Part shown: positions 43,258 through 54,994 of the stretch, piece after piece
How positions within the stretch are numbered: the first letter of the stretch is position 1
Layout of the letters: each line of letters starts with the position of its first letter
From: Chrysogorgia sp. JL179-B06
Lineage: Eukaryota > Cnidaria > Anthozoa > Scleralcyonacea > Chrysogorgiidae
Direction: 5' to 3'
NCBI GenBank assembly: GCA_035772405.1
Contig: JAYKKM010000122.1
Coordinates: 2,183,501 to 2,247,500 of the forward strand
DNA: 64,000 bases
Program-made: the position numbers and the translations under genes
The notes under the pieces: model-generated
The model's database searches: none
Told to the model about the DNA's origin: nothing
What the model saw: only the letters and a program-made list of their open reading frames with translations

Positions 43258-43720
43258 ATATTGCCCCTAACCTCAAATTGTTTTATTGTCTTATTTGGAA
43301 GAACTTTTAAAATGATAAAGTAACTTCTTTTGAAGATTTTCCCTTCTTCGCTTTCTTTTTGAGATATACCAGTTTGTTTGATACGCAAATATCTGGAATT
43401 TCGTCACACATGCATGAGTTATCAGATAATGTTATATATCTTTGCGTTCATGAAATAAAAACACTAACGTGTGAATAACACGCGTGTGCGTTTCTCCCAC
43501 AACACCAAATTAAAGGATTTCGTTCGAGAATGAAAGAGATACACACATTTCTCCAATAAGTCATTATGCATGTGTGACGAAATTCCAGACATTTGCATAT
43601 CAAACAAACTGATATATCTCAAAAAGAAAGCAAAGAAACGAAAATCTTCAAAAGAAGTTACTTTATCGTTTTAAAAGTTCTTCCAAACAAGAAAATAAAA
43701 CATTTGAGGTTATGGGCACT
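43258..43720. mobile_element. TTAA-type palindromic MITE (AGTGCCC ends), copy 2
   Basis: The right end is intact (GGTTATGGGCACT then TTAA at 43721-43724). The left end has lost its first bases but keeps TTGCCCCTAACCTCAAATTG. The inside is shared with 32609-33077. Confidence 0.78.
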
Positions 43721-45200
43721 TTAATAAATATATAATAAAGAATAAAACGTCATTAACATAGGTAATAAACTTCAAAGCATAACCATGGCCCAAGCTAGTA
43801 TTTACAAAGCGAATAATTAATACTTAACTTTACTTATATATTTTTTAGATGCATACGCGCAATCTATAATGTATTATTCACTTTATATATGAAAGCGAAA
43901 TAGAAAAAACAATCATATATTATAGTACTCATATTTAATAAAATTTAAACCTGTCCAAACAACGCATTGTGTCGACAGTTACTTCGGTAAAATCTCTTGC
44001 AATGCTGATGAGATGAATGCTGGTGAGAGCTGGAAATCCGTTGGAGTTGCGACATGCAAGATTTGTAACTTGCAATTCTTGTATTGCAGCAAGCTTGATT
44101 TACTTAACTTTCATTTCCACACAAGCAAATTTTTAGCCCTAAAAATATATGGGGGCTTAGCCCCTCGTCAGAAATATTCCGCCGCACTTGCGATCTTATA
44201 TTTAGAATACCATTATACTGGTTCGACCAACATTTGGTTAAAATAATCATAAAATCAAAACCGGGCAATAAATAAAAAATCGCTGACACTCTTTTGCTGG
44301 AAATGTATCTCGGACTCGAACTGCGAAAACATTTTTTGAACAAAATAAAACGCTTTGTACTTGAATCGCCCCAAGTTTATACTACCATTATTGGTTTGTG
44401 TTTATCGCAAAATACAAAATTAATAGCTTCCTAAAAAAAGAACGCGTCGAGGGTTGCCAATATACGAACAACCACAACTACACGCGTTTCTATTCAAACA
44501 TCCCAGTTTCTCCATTCGCAAACACACCACCGCCCTTCGACTCCATTTTCACCCACACATTGTTCATGTCAATCATCAATGTTATCCGCATGATATAATT
44601 ATTTTGATATTCGTTAATATGCTCAAATGTACTGTTTGCCCACTATTTACAAAATTCAACACCGATGTAGGTCTCATTACCCACCCATATATTACACAAA
44701 TTCTCACACTATTCACAATACTGTTGGTACACACCACACACATGTATTTCGTATCCAAATGGAACACCCGTTTTAAGTGTCAAATTTACGTCACCCGTTT
44801 TTAATTATAAAATCACGTCATCCAACTCAGAGCCCCATGCCGTATCTGAATTTACTCCAGTCGATTGTCAAAACATCCTACTTATTACCATTTTAACACC
44901 GGTGCAGGTCCCACCACCTATCTTTTTATCAAAAATTACATATTTACAAATGGGTTTTTTTTATAAAAAAACGAAATACCTACTGAACTACCATATATAT
45001 AAGAACTAATTTGAATTTAGCTGTAAAAACCAGTTCTTTGGTTTCCTTTTGAAAATGGTTAGTGTTTAGCTGTTTCTAATTTCTTCATGAATAGTGTTCG
45101 AAACTTTGGAGCTCGTTTTACATTTTGGTATGTTGAGGTCATTATAATTTCGGGTACTACAGCTATGTATGTCAGAACGTTTCTTAAAAAGATTGCACAG
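43721..45200. other. No exon supported
   Basis: AT-rich. A possible 54-base minus-strand exon at 44004-43951 has compatible phase but weak sites, so it is not called. Confidence 0.35.
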
Positions 45201-45622
45201 TGGGCTTTTAGCCAGGATTTCAAAACTGGCCGTCCAAACATTTTGGTGGGCGTTGCCAAGAAAACATTTTGGTGGGCGTGGCTGTGAGCAAGTGAACTTA
45301 TCAAACGTATTGAACAGCGGTTCTATTAAACAACGTTTTTGCTACTTCGTGTTACATCGGACGTTAGTTAAATCGATCTCGCAATCAATCGTCATGTCTG
45401 CATGTTCTTGACAACAATTAGTAACGAAACCTACACAAGAGCTAAAATAAACAGCAGCTAACAGAAATCAAGAAACATTCGAAAGGGGGAAACCTGTAAG
45501 TTGTTGTTTGAGGAAAATAGTTTGCTTAGGCCGTCCATGGCCGTCCATGCGAAAAGTGGCCGTCCAAAAATCTGATTTTTCAAAAGTGGCCGTTCATAGA
45601 CGGCTGCCTGGCTAAAAGCCTG
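45201..45622. mobile_element. hAT-like MITE with TTGCACAG target duplication
   Basis: GGGCTTTTAGCCAGG at the left pairs with CCTGGCTAAAAGCCTG at the right. TTGCACAG lies at 45193-45200 and 45623-45630. Inside are repeats of GGCCGTCCA and TTTTGGTGGGCG. Confidence 0.83.
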
Positions 45623-46139
45623 TTGCACAGATAACTGACATTGTAGTTAAGTTCAACCACTTAGTTAAAAGAATAAAGGTCATGTGTATAGTTAAAGTTA
45701 ACTACCTTTTATATACAACTGGACCCTGAATGCGTTTTCTCATTTTAACTACGTTTACACTGTGCGATTAATTAGGCCGATTTCGTATCCTAGTGCATGT
45801 TATATAATGAGGAATATAAAAAGGATTATTATATGGCACAATCTACTTCCGTTGAAATTGCGTGCTCTGATTGGCTGAGAACGGTAATGGCCGGTCCGGA
45901 TTACGGATTTTGTCAACCATTTTGTTTACAAAGGAGCCGAACAACGATAAAGAAACTTTGAAAAGCAGCAAATATTGAACGAATTTAGTAATTAATTAAG
46001 CACTAAATCATGTACAATCTAAAAGAGAGTCTTACTATCATGAAAGCAATAGAAGAACAAGAACAAGTTTGAAAATGACGATTCTATCACTCAAAACGTA
46101 TGTAAAGTATGTTGTTTAAAAAAGCCATGCCTATAACCT

Positions 46140-46283
46140 CTTATTAACCTCAACAGCTTGGTCATTACGGAAAAATATCAAACCTCTGTCTTTTATGTAC
46201 AAACCTCGCCCTACGGGCTCGGTCCGTACTGTCAAACCTCGGTCTGATATTTTCCCGTAATGACCACTCTCTCGGTTAATAAG
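46140..46283. repeat. Fold-back repeat with CTACGGG core
   Basis: CTTATTAACC and GGTCATTACGGAAAAATATC pair with their complements. The centre is CCTCGCCCTACGGGCTCGG. Confidence 0.78.
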
Positions 46284-46649
46284 AAGTTAGTATTCGCGAG
46301 CAAATGTCCCAAAATCCTCACGAGTGAATCCACTACATAACATGCACCAGGATATTAAAATCGGAATTCATTGACCGCGTACCAAATTGGCTGTACGTTT
46401 AACCACAATGCTCTGCGCGCACGACAGCCAATCAAAAGCGGCGTTATATTAAATCTATGTTATAAACACATTTATAAAATAACATTTTGAAAACAAGTGT
46501 TCTAATTGGCTGAAAGCCGTGTTTCGATAACTGTATAGAAACACGTACATTTTCCCGCCATTTTTGAATTCAAACGAAAGGTTGCGAAAACGTTTTCAAA
46601 AAGTTTCAAAATCTTTTAAGACAGCATTCGTATATTTCTTGTCGCCGAA

Positions 46650-46775
46650 TAGCACTCCGCTTTTACCCATAATTCTTGCGGCCATAACAAAAGAAAATAG
46701 CTCATTTGCAATAATTTGTGAGTCAAATTTGGTTTGTTTGTCCGCATTTTGAGCCATTAATAGCAGCTCTCTACG
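46650..46775. mobile_element. Short dispersed MITE, copy 3 of 3
   Basis: ATAGCACTCCGC to CTACGCTATTG with the same core as 28908-29068. Confidence 0.62.
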
Positions 46776-46917
46776 CTATTGCATTTGCTCTCACAAATTC
46801 AGTGACAGCTGAGACTGGTATTTGCGCGATTATCCTTATATTCACACTTTACTACATTTTAATATTTTAATAAATGAACTTTTTAACCTATTTTCAAAAT
46901 GTAATTTTATAAAAGAA

Positions 46918-47238
46918 ATAGAAAACATTTTTCCGTGTTCCCATACAGTTATAAAAATACTTGTGAAAGTTTGCGAGAACTCGCAGTGGAAACACTCTCC
47001 CGCCACGGCAATTTCTCGTTCTTCCAAACTTCCACTCGTGTTTCTGTAACTGTATGGAAACACGGAAAATGTTTTCTATGTAAGAAATAAAAAACGTGAC
47101 GCGTGTGATTATCGAGTTATAATGGCATGAGAGATGCGTGTAAAACACGAGGCGATAGCCGAGTGTTTTACTAGCTTCTCGAGTGCCATTATAACTCGAT
47201 AATCACACAACGACAAAGTTTTTTATTTCTTTTATAAC
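46918..47238. repeat. Two adjacent fold-back repeats
   Basis: The first (46918-47078) has AGAAAACATTTTnCCGTGTT and CATACAGTTA arms. The second (47082-47238) has AAGAAATAAAAAAC and GATTATCGAGTTATAATGGC arms around CGAGGCGATAGCCGAGTG. Confidence 0.8.
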
Positions 47239-47700
47239 ACCATTACATTAACAATAAAGCTATAAAAAGTGCAGATTTACCTGTTATAAGAGGCGTTGCT
47301 ATGTGCGTTGCTTGGTAGCCTTTGTTGAAAACGCGTTGGCGATTTTAGCGATGAAAATGCACTCAACGTTGCAGTTAAAACATTCTGTTCTGTTGTGTTG
47401 TGTTAGTACCTTGATTAGCCTTGTATCATGCAGGTATTCTTTGACTTCCTTTTGTGATTTAAACTACTTAAAATCCGGCAAAAACGACAAAATCTACGCG
47501 AGGAACACGTCAGCTTATGCTTTATTGCGTTATAATGACACAGTTTTTGAGCTCAGTAACCAATCAGACAGCGTGTTGTTGCTCATTTACTTCAGGTTAT
47601 CATATAATTACTATTAAAATTGTGTTTAAATTTAATCGTCATTTCATCATAATGTTCACTATTTTCGGAATCCGTTTTTTTTATCGACCAGTTCTCTTAC

Positions 47701-47792
47701 CTTGTCATGTAATCCTTGGCTTCAATATTTGGCGCAGGGATCACGAAGCAAACTGAGGGAACCTCTTGTTCTTTTCCTTCGCTAGTCAAAAC
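47701..47792 (-). CDS. Plakin-family gene, exon with second half of the plakin SH3 domain
   Basis: The 92-base exon lies between the acceptor CCGAATGTTTTAG and the donor GTAAGA, and only one frame is open. It encodes VLTSEGKEQEVPSVCFVIPA and PNIEAKDYMT. VPSVC followed by hydrophobics and PPN-like residues is the end of the SH3 domain that plakins (plectin, desmoplakin, dystonin, MACF1) carry inside a spectrin repeat of the plakin domain. The exon continues the 49419-49357 exon in phase 0 and ends in phase 2. Confidence 0.86.
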
Positions 47793-48002
47793 CTAAAACA
47801 TTCGGTTCAGAGTGATAGTTAAAGTGCCCATGACAGGTCAATTGCCAGGATTTATATATCATGTTTAAAATTAAATGACCATTTGTCATTGATCGCCATC
47901 GCGCTGGCTTAAAATAAGATCTCAAGATATAGTGTAGTCTCTTGCCGGCAGAGCAGTTAATTGTTTAAGCTCTGTTATTCGAGACAAGTAAAAAAAAGTC
48001 TA

Positions 48003-48066
48003 TATCCATCCATCCACCCACCCACCCAATCTAACCACCCTGCACCTACCTACCTACCTACCTACC
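48003..48066. repeat. Short tandem repeats (CATCCACC and CTAC units)
   Basis: CATCCATCCACCCACCCACC followed by five ACCT/CTAC units. Confidence 0.85.
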
Positions 48067-48409
48067 TGAGTTTGCCCCGAATACAATGCTTCACAACATT
48101 GACACGCGGTATTTATAAGCAATACGCGATGGCTAAGTAACATGGAAATTCGATCTTTGAAAGGAAAGAAACTAGAAAACCGACGTCCATATAGAAAAAT
48201 AAAACGAAATAGACATCTGGGAAAGCAAACAGACATAATTTGGAAACCTATGTTCGAATCTGTAAAGCGCGAGATCCGGTGAAAGGAAATGTAAAGTAAA
48301 CGAAATTTTTCTGAGGAGAATTAAGATCCTTAGTGAGGGACAAAAACACATATACAGCAATTAAAAAAACGTCAGGATAACCATTAATTAGCAAATATTT
48401 TTGAGCTTA

Positions 48410-48645
48410 ACTACCTATACCCTTGTCAACTGTCAATCCCTTTGTGGCAACTGTCAATCCTTTGTCAACTTGACAGTTGACAACTTGTCAACTGTTTATC
48501 CCCATGTCAACTGTCTATCCCCATGTCACCTGTATATCCCCATGTCAACTTATATTCCCTTATCAACTGTGTATCCCATGTCAACTGTCTATACCCTTGT
48601 CAACAGTCTGTCAACTGTCAATCTCCTTCTTAACTGTCTATCCTA
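48410..48645. repeat. Minisatellite with TGTCAACTGTCnATCCC units
   Basis: About twelve diverged 17-20 base units lie in tandem. One unit near 48468-48492 is inverted (GTCAACTTGACAGTTGAC). Confidence 0.8.
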
Positions 48646-49143
48646 ATTGAATCCTATCTACTCGTTTACACAGATTCCAAGTACGATCTAGCTCATCATC
48701 ATCATCGCCATCGTCATCATCCGCATTGTCTCCCTCATGGTTTACGATTAGTCTTGGCACTGCCGTTGCTTGGATACACAGTCTATGGAAAACGTTTCTC
48801 CAACAATTTCGTGAAATCCTTCCCGGCAAGGTCCTTGGTCTTCATCATCATTCTCTGCACTTGTTTATAGTCCATATCCAAAGCAGTTCCATTTTTTCCA
48901 TGTCTTCTTTGCCGATCTCTTTTCAAACAGTAGTTGTTTCTGCAAGACATCATTTCCCATTCTACATACATCATGAGCAGTGTATTTCACCATATGGACA
49001 TTGCAGAAGTCCTCTGCAATCGGTGGTGACTTTGTGAACTCGCGTAGTTTTACGTTTGTCATTTTAAACGCCCAGTCGATCTTCCCTTCTGCCTGTTCAG
49101 CGAGATCAACTCCTTTTTTCCAAGTAGATGTGACCCCAAGCAA
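48640..49143 (-). pseudogene. Decayed coding sequence of unknown family within an intron
   Basis: Three minus-strand frames follow each other: DLAEQAEGKIDWAFKMTNVK and FTKSPPIAEDFCNVHMVKYT; then, after a shift near 48900, KNGTALDMDYKQVQRMMMKT and GKDFTKLLEKRF; then a frame with an acidic run of Asp. They overlap in a way that suggests one former gene with two frameshifts, perhaps a retrocopy. I do not recognise the protein. Confidence 0.4.
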
Positions 49144-49356
49144 TTTTTTAACTCAATCACTTTCGTATAAGCGAATAACGAATAGCTGAAGCGAATGAGA
49201 TTCATCAGGTCTTGTGAAAACGCAACAGCCTACCAGTTTGGTATCACATCTACTTGGAATTGTTTCTGTTTAAACGGATGGTCGAAAACTGTCATACTAA
49301 TATGGACCACTACCGCAATAATGATCAAGGTATATTTCCAAACCTACAAGACTTAC

Positions 49357-49419
49357 CTTCCAGTTTAGTTGTTGAGAGTTATCCAACAAAATACATTTTT
49401 CTCCTCGTCCAACTTCACT
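49357..49419 (-). CDS. Plakin-family gene, 63-base exon in the plakin SH3 domain
   Basis: The acceptor ATATTTTCTTTTTAG and the donor GTAAGT enclose 21 codons, SEVGRGEKCILLDNSQQLNW plus Lys. The GDECxLLDNSQ-like pattern is the RT-loop and n-Src region of plakin SH3 domains. Phase 0 at both ends fits the 50222 exon before it and the 47792 exon after it. Plakin SH3 domains lack the usual Pro-binding residues, and this one cannot be judged further without a structure model. Confidence 0.86.
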
Positions 49420-49529
49420 CTAAAAAGAAAATATTCGAGTTAAAAACAGTAATAACAACAGCATACACCACTACAAATACAACAGCCACTAAACCTACCA
49501 ATGAAAAGATTGCAAAATCCGAGACGACG

Positions 49530-50060
49530 ACGACGACGACGACAACAACATAATCGAATAAAATAATAATGATATTTTTATGATGATGAGGAAAATGATT
49601 AAATTAAGGACAAATGAAAGTAGAATATTTCAGAAATAAACATTAGGATCTTAAAAAAATAAAAATAAAAATTAATAGGATCTTAAAACTGCTATTATTA
49701 CTAGAGTTTTAACTAATAGGATCTTAAAACTGCTATTATTACTAGAGTTTTAACTATTACCATTTCCCCAAAATGGTTGCTGTTTATAACATTATTAACA
49801 TATATTTCAAAACCCGCCGCCGCCGCCGCCACCACCATCGAATAAAATAATAATAAATGATATTTTTATGATGATGATGAGGAAAATGATCAAATTAAGG
49901 ACAAATGAAAGTAGAATATTTCAGAAATAAACATTATTAGGATCTTAAAAAAATAAAAATAAAAATTAATAGGATCTTAAAACTGCTATTATTACTAGAG
50001 TTTTAACTATTACCATTTCCCCAAAATGGTTGCTGTTTATAACATTATTAACATATATTT
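49530..50060. repeat. Tandem duplication of about 300 bp with triplet repeats
   Basis: (ACG)n/(ACA)n then AATAATGATATTTTTATGATG through CCCCAAAATGGTTGCTG occurs at 49555-49815 and again at 49845-50060. A shorter block (AATAGGATCTTAAAACTGCT) is repeated once more at 49672-49755. Confidence 0.75.
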
Positions 50061-50075
50061 CAAAACAATCCATAC

Positions 50076-50222
50076 CTGCATCTGTTCATAATTGCATGCC
50101 GCTTGTACAGGCGTTTCTGAGGTTACAGGTGTTCCTCTTTGCTTTAAAGGGACCACTCTCTTTCCAAGAAGTTTTAGAGAACTAAGCCTATCACTTCTGT
50201 CAACAAGCTCATGTTTCAGTTC
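50076..50222 (-). CDS. Plakin-family gene, exon leading into the SH3 domain
   Basis: The 147-base exon (49 residues, phase 0 both ends) has the acceptor CGTTTGTTTTAG and the donor GTATGG. It begins with a spectrin helix (ELKHELVDRSDRLSSLKLLG), contains the plakin-typical VVPLKQR just before the SH3, and ends TPVQAACNYEQMQ, the first SH3 strand (ALYDY-like). Joined to the next two exons it forms a full plakin SH3 of about 65 residues. Confidence 0.84.
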
Positions 50223-50279
50223 CTAAAACAAACGTCATGGTAATAAAACAGTAGAAATATTATGATCTGCATCGAAATG

Positions 50280-50329
50280 AATACACACACACACACGCGC
50301 GCGCGCGCACGCACGCACGCACGCATGTA
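50280..50329. repeat. (AC)n(GC)n(GCAC)n microsatellite
   Basis: ACACAC, then CGCGCG, then GCACGCAC units. Confidence 0.9.
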
Positions 50330-51090
50330 TGTCTATCATTTATAAACCTGGAGCAAGGGGAATTCGACAAAATGTATTGTTGTTCCTCCATTGTTGACAG
50401 GCTCGTCTTGGTTTACGCGCGTGTTATTTGGTTTTCAATTTGGTTTCGTGCACTCAAGTCGAATCCCCCTCCACAGAGGGGAATACGCTATTATTCGTCT
50501 CCACAGACGGAATTAACTATTATTCCCCACCACAGTGGGAAATTTGAGTTTAAATTGACTGGTCAGTTGGTACAAATCTAGCTCTTTGATTGGACAATTC
50601 ACAATTTATAGTTGAGGTATAATATATGTATATATTCATCACAGTCTATATATTCATCACACTGCTCTAATAGATAAATGTCTATTAGACAAACGTATTA
50701 CGTCATTTGACATCACAAACTCAGTGATTCCTCATACAAGTCTGAATGAGACGGACTGACAATAGATCGAGGAGTATATGTATTTTTTGTACCCATAATA
50801 TAGTCATGATCCATCTTGATTGAGGGGTTCAATCATGAAATTACAACTGCGCAACTCAGACTGTGGGAAATCGTCGTCAAGTACTCGCGCCCTTCGTGGG
50901 GGCACAATATCGAAGCATTTCCAACAGTGCTCTCACGTTTAAGGAAATTTCCTTAAAACAAGGAATTCTGCAGATTTTTAAGGAACAATCTAAGGAATTC
51001 CATGTTATGAGGAATTTTTATAATTTCAGTACACGTTTTGTTGACCAGTAAATATGTAAATCTATTTCGTGAAGAATGAAGATGAACAAT
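50330..51090. other. No exon recognised
   Basis: Three CCACAGnnGG-type short repeats (50460-50545) with TATTATTCnnC; otherwise featureless. Confidence 0.35.
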
Positions 51091-51125
51091 ATTAACAGTA
51101 GGCTAGCAGACTAAGAGTGTAAGTC

Positions 51126-52190
51126 TGATTTCGCTCTTTTTCAACTTTTCCGGTCAACTTCAAATTCAAATTACCGACTAACCACCGTTACGGTTTGGAC
51201 TTCGAAATTAATCATAAAAACCTGCACGCAGTTATTTGGATTCTACTTGCCGGCGACATTGCAACCAATCCAGGTCCTCTCAGCACAACATCTTCCGTAA
51301 ACTCGGATTTTTTGAACAGTCAAATCAATAATTTTCCTAAAACTCGTGGTCTTAAGGTCTCGCATCTTAATATTAGAAGCATTGCCAACAAAATGGATTC
51401 ACTTCGTCTTTTATTAGTAAACAATCCGTTTGACGTGTTTTCAGTTTCTGAAACATGGTTACATCAGAGCGTTCTCGACAACGATATTTCTGTGAACGGG
51501 TATTCGGTTGTCAGGCAAGATCGCAAGAACCGGACTGGCGGCGGTACAATGATTTATGTACGTGATGGCCTTCCCTATCGTGAAAGACCGGACTTGCAGG
51601 ACGTGGACATGGAATCGTGTATTGTTGAAATAATACGTCCAAAAACTAAGAAATTATTTATATGGACAATTTACAGAGCTCCTGATCATCCTCTGGATCA
51701 TTTTATTAATACATTGTCCACTAAAATGGAACTAATTCCACCCAACTCTGAAGTAATTTTGCTAGGAGATTTCAACGTTAACATTCTTTGTTCAAAAAAG
51801 GACTCGGCGCAGCTATTGAAACAAAAACTCACAGAATTTTCAAATTCCTATAATATGACGCAACTAATCGAAAAGCCAACACGAATTACTGAACATTCAT
51901 CGACAGCTATTGACCTCATCTTTGTCAATAACAACCACCGAGTAGTTTCCAGCGGTACTTTTCCAGTTCATCTAAGCGATCATTCGCTTATTTACTGTGT
52001 GATTAAATCAGGAGTTGCCAAAGGTCCTGGGAGAACGATTGAATTCAGATCTTATAAACATTATTGCAAAGAGTCTTTTTTGGCAGATTTAATGAGAGTA
52101 CCTTGGAATATCATTGAAAACATCGCTGATATCGACACTGCTGTGAGTGTTTGGAATTCTGAATGTTGCAAATTTCCATGCGCCAGTTAA
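51126..52190 (+). pseudogene. LINE endonuclease region with N-terminal 2A-like motif
   Basis: An open frame covers about 350 codons. LLAGDIATNPGP near 51243-51278 is the form of a 2A-like ribosome-skipping motif, as found in some CR1/L2-type LINEs, but with Ala where the consensus has Glu. Endonuclease motifs follow in order: LNIRSIANKM, SETWL, GGGTMIYVRDGL, LLGDFNVN, IDLIFV and SDHSLI. The frame ends early at 52190 because of a shift near 52150-52185; the coding sense continues in the next frame. Confidence 0.82.
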
Positions 52191-54136
52191 GAAAACCAGA
52201 ATAAAAGGGACGAACGTTCCGTGGTTGACACAAGAACTAAGAAACTCCATGCGTGAACGAGACCACTACTATCGCTTGGCGGTTAAATCTAATTCTCCTC
52301 AACACTGGACTAAATTCAGAAAATTAAAAGTATCAGTCAACAAACAGGTGAAGAAATGCAAATCAACGTACTACTGTAAAATCATCGACGAATCCAAAGG
52401 AAACCCAAACGTTCTTTGGAAACATTTGAATGAAATAACCTCACGTAAGTCCAGCTCGAACTTGACTTGTATAAAAGCAGATGGAATATCATATTTCCAG
52501 CCCAAACAGATTGCAACAATTCTGAATGAGCATTTCTGCAGCATCGGGTCAACACTGATAAACAAATTAAAATCCACATTATTTCTTAAAAAACCATCAA
52601 CACCAGTTGCTACGCCTACCAGATCAAAAGAGACACTTTTATTTTCCAAGAAATTGATGAATCCTTTGTGAGATGTCAGCTAAGAGCTCTAAAAACCAAC
52701 AAAGCCATCGGACTAGACAATATTAGTGCCAGACTACTTAAAGACTCTGCTGAAATAATCTCAAGAAGTCTTACCAACATCTTCAATCGTTCTTTGAACA
52801 CATCTAGTGTCAGCGCTATTCAAGACTGGTGACCGTTGCGACCCCAACAACTATAGACCGATAAAAATTCTACCTACAGTCAGTAAGATCCTGGAAAAAG
52901 CAGTTCATTACCAAATATATAACTAACTACATCAGCACAAGATTTTGACTCCAAAACAGTTTGGATTTAGGCCACGTTTGTCTACCACTATAGCTCTATC
53001 TCATTTCACGGACAATATCCTTGACAACATGGACTCCGGCTTAACCACTGGTGCAGTCTTCCTGGACCTGTCAAAGGCTTTTGATACTGTTAGCCATCAG
53101 CTTTTATTGAACAAGCTGGCATCTATTGGTCTCTCCAGTGCTTCAGTTGACTGGTTCAGATCCTACCTGACAAATCGCTCTCAAGTCACTTCAGTTGGTC
53201 TCGTACAATCCTCTCCATATAGCTGTGGGCGTTCCGCAAGGAAGTATTCTCGGACCTCTACTGTTCCTCATGTATGTAAATGATATTCCTTCCAGCGTAC
53301 ACAAATGTAAAATCACACTATATGCCGATGACACAGTCTTGTACTACTCATCCAACAATGTCCTCGACTTGCAGAGAGAACTTAACTCGGATCTTCGCAA
53401 CTTACCAAATGGTTCTCTGAGAACCTGTTGACTCTAAACGCAGCTAAGTGCAAGTTTCTCGTCTTTGGAAGTAATGCGAACCTCAAAAAGTACAAGATAT
53501 TGGTCTTTCTATAAATGGGTAAACACTAGATAGAGTCGAGTCCTTTAAATACCTGTCATTGTCAATCAGTCCTTAACATGGTCTGATCACATTGAAAAAT
53601 TGGCAAAGAATTTGAATCAACGGCTTGGTATCATTCGACGTGTCAAGCATCTTCTACCAATGAACGCCAGAATTACTCTATTCAACAGCCTAGTTCTTCC
53701 TCTATTCGATTATGCTGACTTTGTTTGGGGTGATAAGAATAACTTGTCTCTAATGGATCAACTTCAAGTTCTTCAAAATAAAGCTGCTAAGATAATTCTG
53801 GATTTACCCACTCGCTCATCAGCTTCACTATCGCTAATGTCCTTAAAATGAAAACATCTACATGTTAGACGACTCATCCATAGACGCCTCATATTACACA
53901 AGTGTCTGTATAACGAAGTTGATCTTGATTTCAATTTTAAATTCAATTATGAAATACATAACTATGACACTCGGCGAAAACGTGATTTCTATCTACCACG
54001 TGCTAAAACTAACTGGGGTAAACAAAAACTATCCTATCAAGGACTAGTCGATTGGAACACTTTGCCAGATGAACTAAAAATGCCTTCCTCTTTCAAATTT
54101 TTCAAAATGAAACTTAAAAAGTTGATGGATATTTGA
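52147..54136 (+). pseudogene. LINE reverse transcriptase, broken by several frameshifts
   Basis: Pieces in order: 52147-52671 (linker before the RT, NVPWLTQELRNSMRERDHYY), about 52665-52830 (KTNKAIGLDNISARLLKDSA), 52850-53215 (NNYRPIKILP, FGFRPRLSTT, VFLDLSKAFDTV), 53215-53430 ([29 protein letters not shown]), 53600-53851 (RLGIIRRVKHLLPM, LVLPLFDYADFVWG) and up to 54136 (HNYDTRRKRDFYLPRAKTNW, stop). Breaks lie near 52665, 52830, 53210, 53430-53580 and 53850. The catalytic YADD is kept, but the gene cannot be made as one protein. Confidence 0.85.
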
Positions 54137-54290
54137 ACTGCTTAAGTTTATTTTAATTTATTGTATTTTTTATAAGTGTATTATTAATTGTATACTGTAA
54201 CTGCATTTTATAGGTTGTTTTTTGTTTTTGTTTTGATTTTTGTAATGTTATGTTATGTTTTTTTATTGCTGCCGTAGGCAGCTCACTAAT

Positions 54291-54960
54291 CTTGACTGTG
54301 GTTGTGTCTCGTGCCCAGTCTTCTTCGCGGAACTATGTATACTGATCGACGTTAAATTACGCTCGATTTTTTCAATCATGAATGTCCACAGATTTATGAC
54401 GTTTTGTGACGTAACTCGTAAGATGTTCGTATATCGCCGGATACGGAAACTATCCGAATCAAATGTTCGGAACTCGCCAAAGCTATGATACTTTGCGAAG
54501 AGAGGTTGGTTGTAGATTTCAGTGAGGAAAGATTCTCTTGTCAAGGTAAGGCGACTAGTTTCAATTATCAGCATATTTCTCAAGAGTCAGGGGATATAAC
54601 GGCTTTTATGTTCTATTTGTATCTTCTATTTTTAGGTGTATATTGGTGTATTATATTGTTCAATCACAGGAGCCATTGTGTTCACGCTGATCAACATTCT
54701 GATCAGACACTATCTGTGTGGAATCACACCACTCGAATTAAACGAAGCAACTATGATCGTCAAAACGCTAAACGAAGCTATTGTGCTCGTTAAAATCAAA
54801 CCTAGCGAAGCGAAGTCGTGGTGCTCGCTAAAAACAATACAAACGAAGGTATAATTTGTACCTCATGGCTCATGTTGACTGTCGACATTGTTATTACTAT
54901 TATTAAGCATATGGATACACCATCTCCTCAACTTTTGGCACTACATCTATTTATGCTATG
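54291..54960. other. No gene assigned
   Basis: Frames of about 100 codons overlap on both strands (54263-54583 minus, 54485-54793 plus) without a known pattern. Confidence 0.35.
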
Positions 54961-54994
54961 ATCACATCACTATTTACGCTATGATCAGCACTAA

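Larger units (their letters stand above)
51100..54290 (+). mobile_element. CR1/L2-like LINE, near full length but decayed
   Basis: Plus-strand coding runs from an open frame at 51126 to a stop near 54136: an N-terminal 2A-like motif, apurinic-type endonuclease, reverse transcriptase with YADD, and C-terminal domain. There are at least four frame breaks. The 3' region to about 54290 is T-rich. It lies in the presumed intron between the SH3 exons and the 59 kb exons, in antisense. Confidence 0.85.

Noticed and set aside
43951..44004. A 54-base minus-strand exon that could follow the SH3 exon in phase
   Set aside because: The donor is weak (GTTTAA), it also ends in phase 2 and so does not connect to the 42441 exon, and its 18 residues match no known plakin segment.
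47303..47617. Plus-strand 104-codon frame with a signal-peptide-like start
   Set aside because: No splice sites, domain or context support; part overlaps low-complexity intron sequence.
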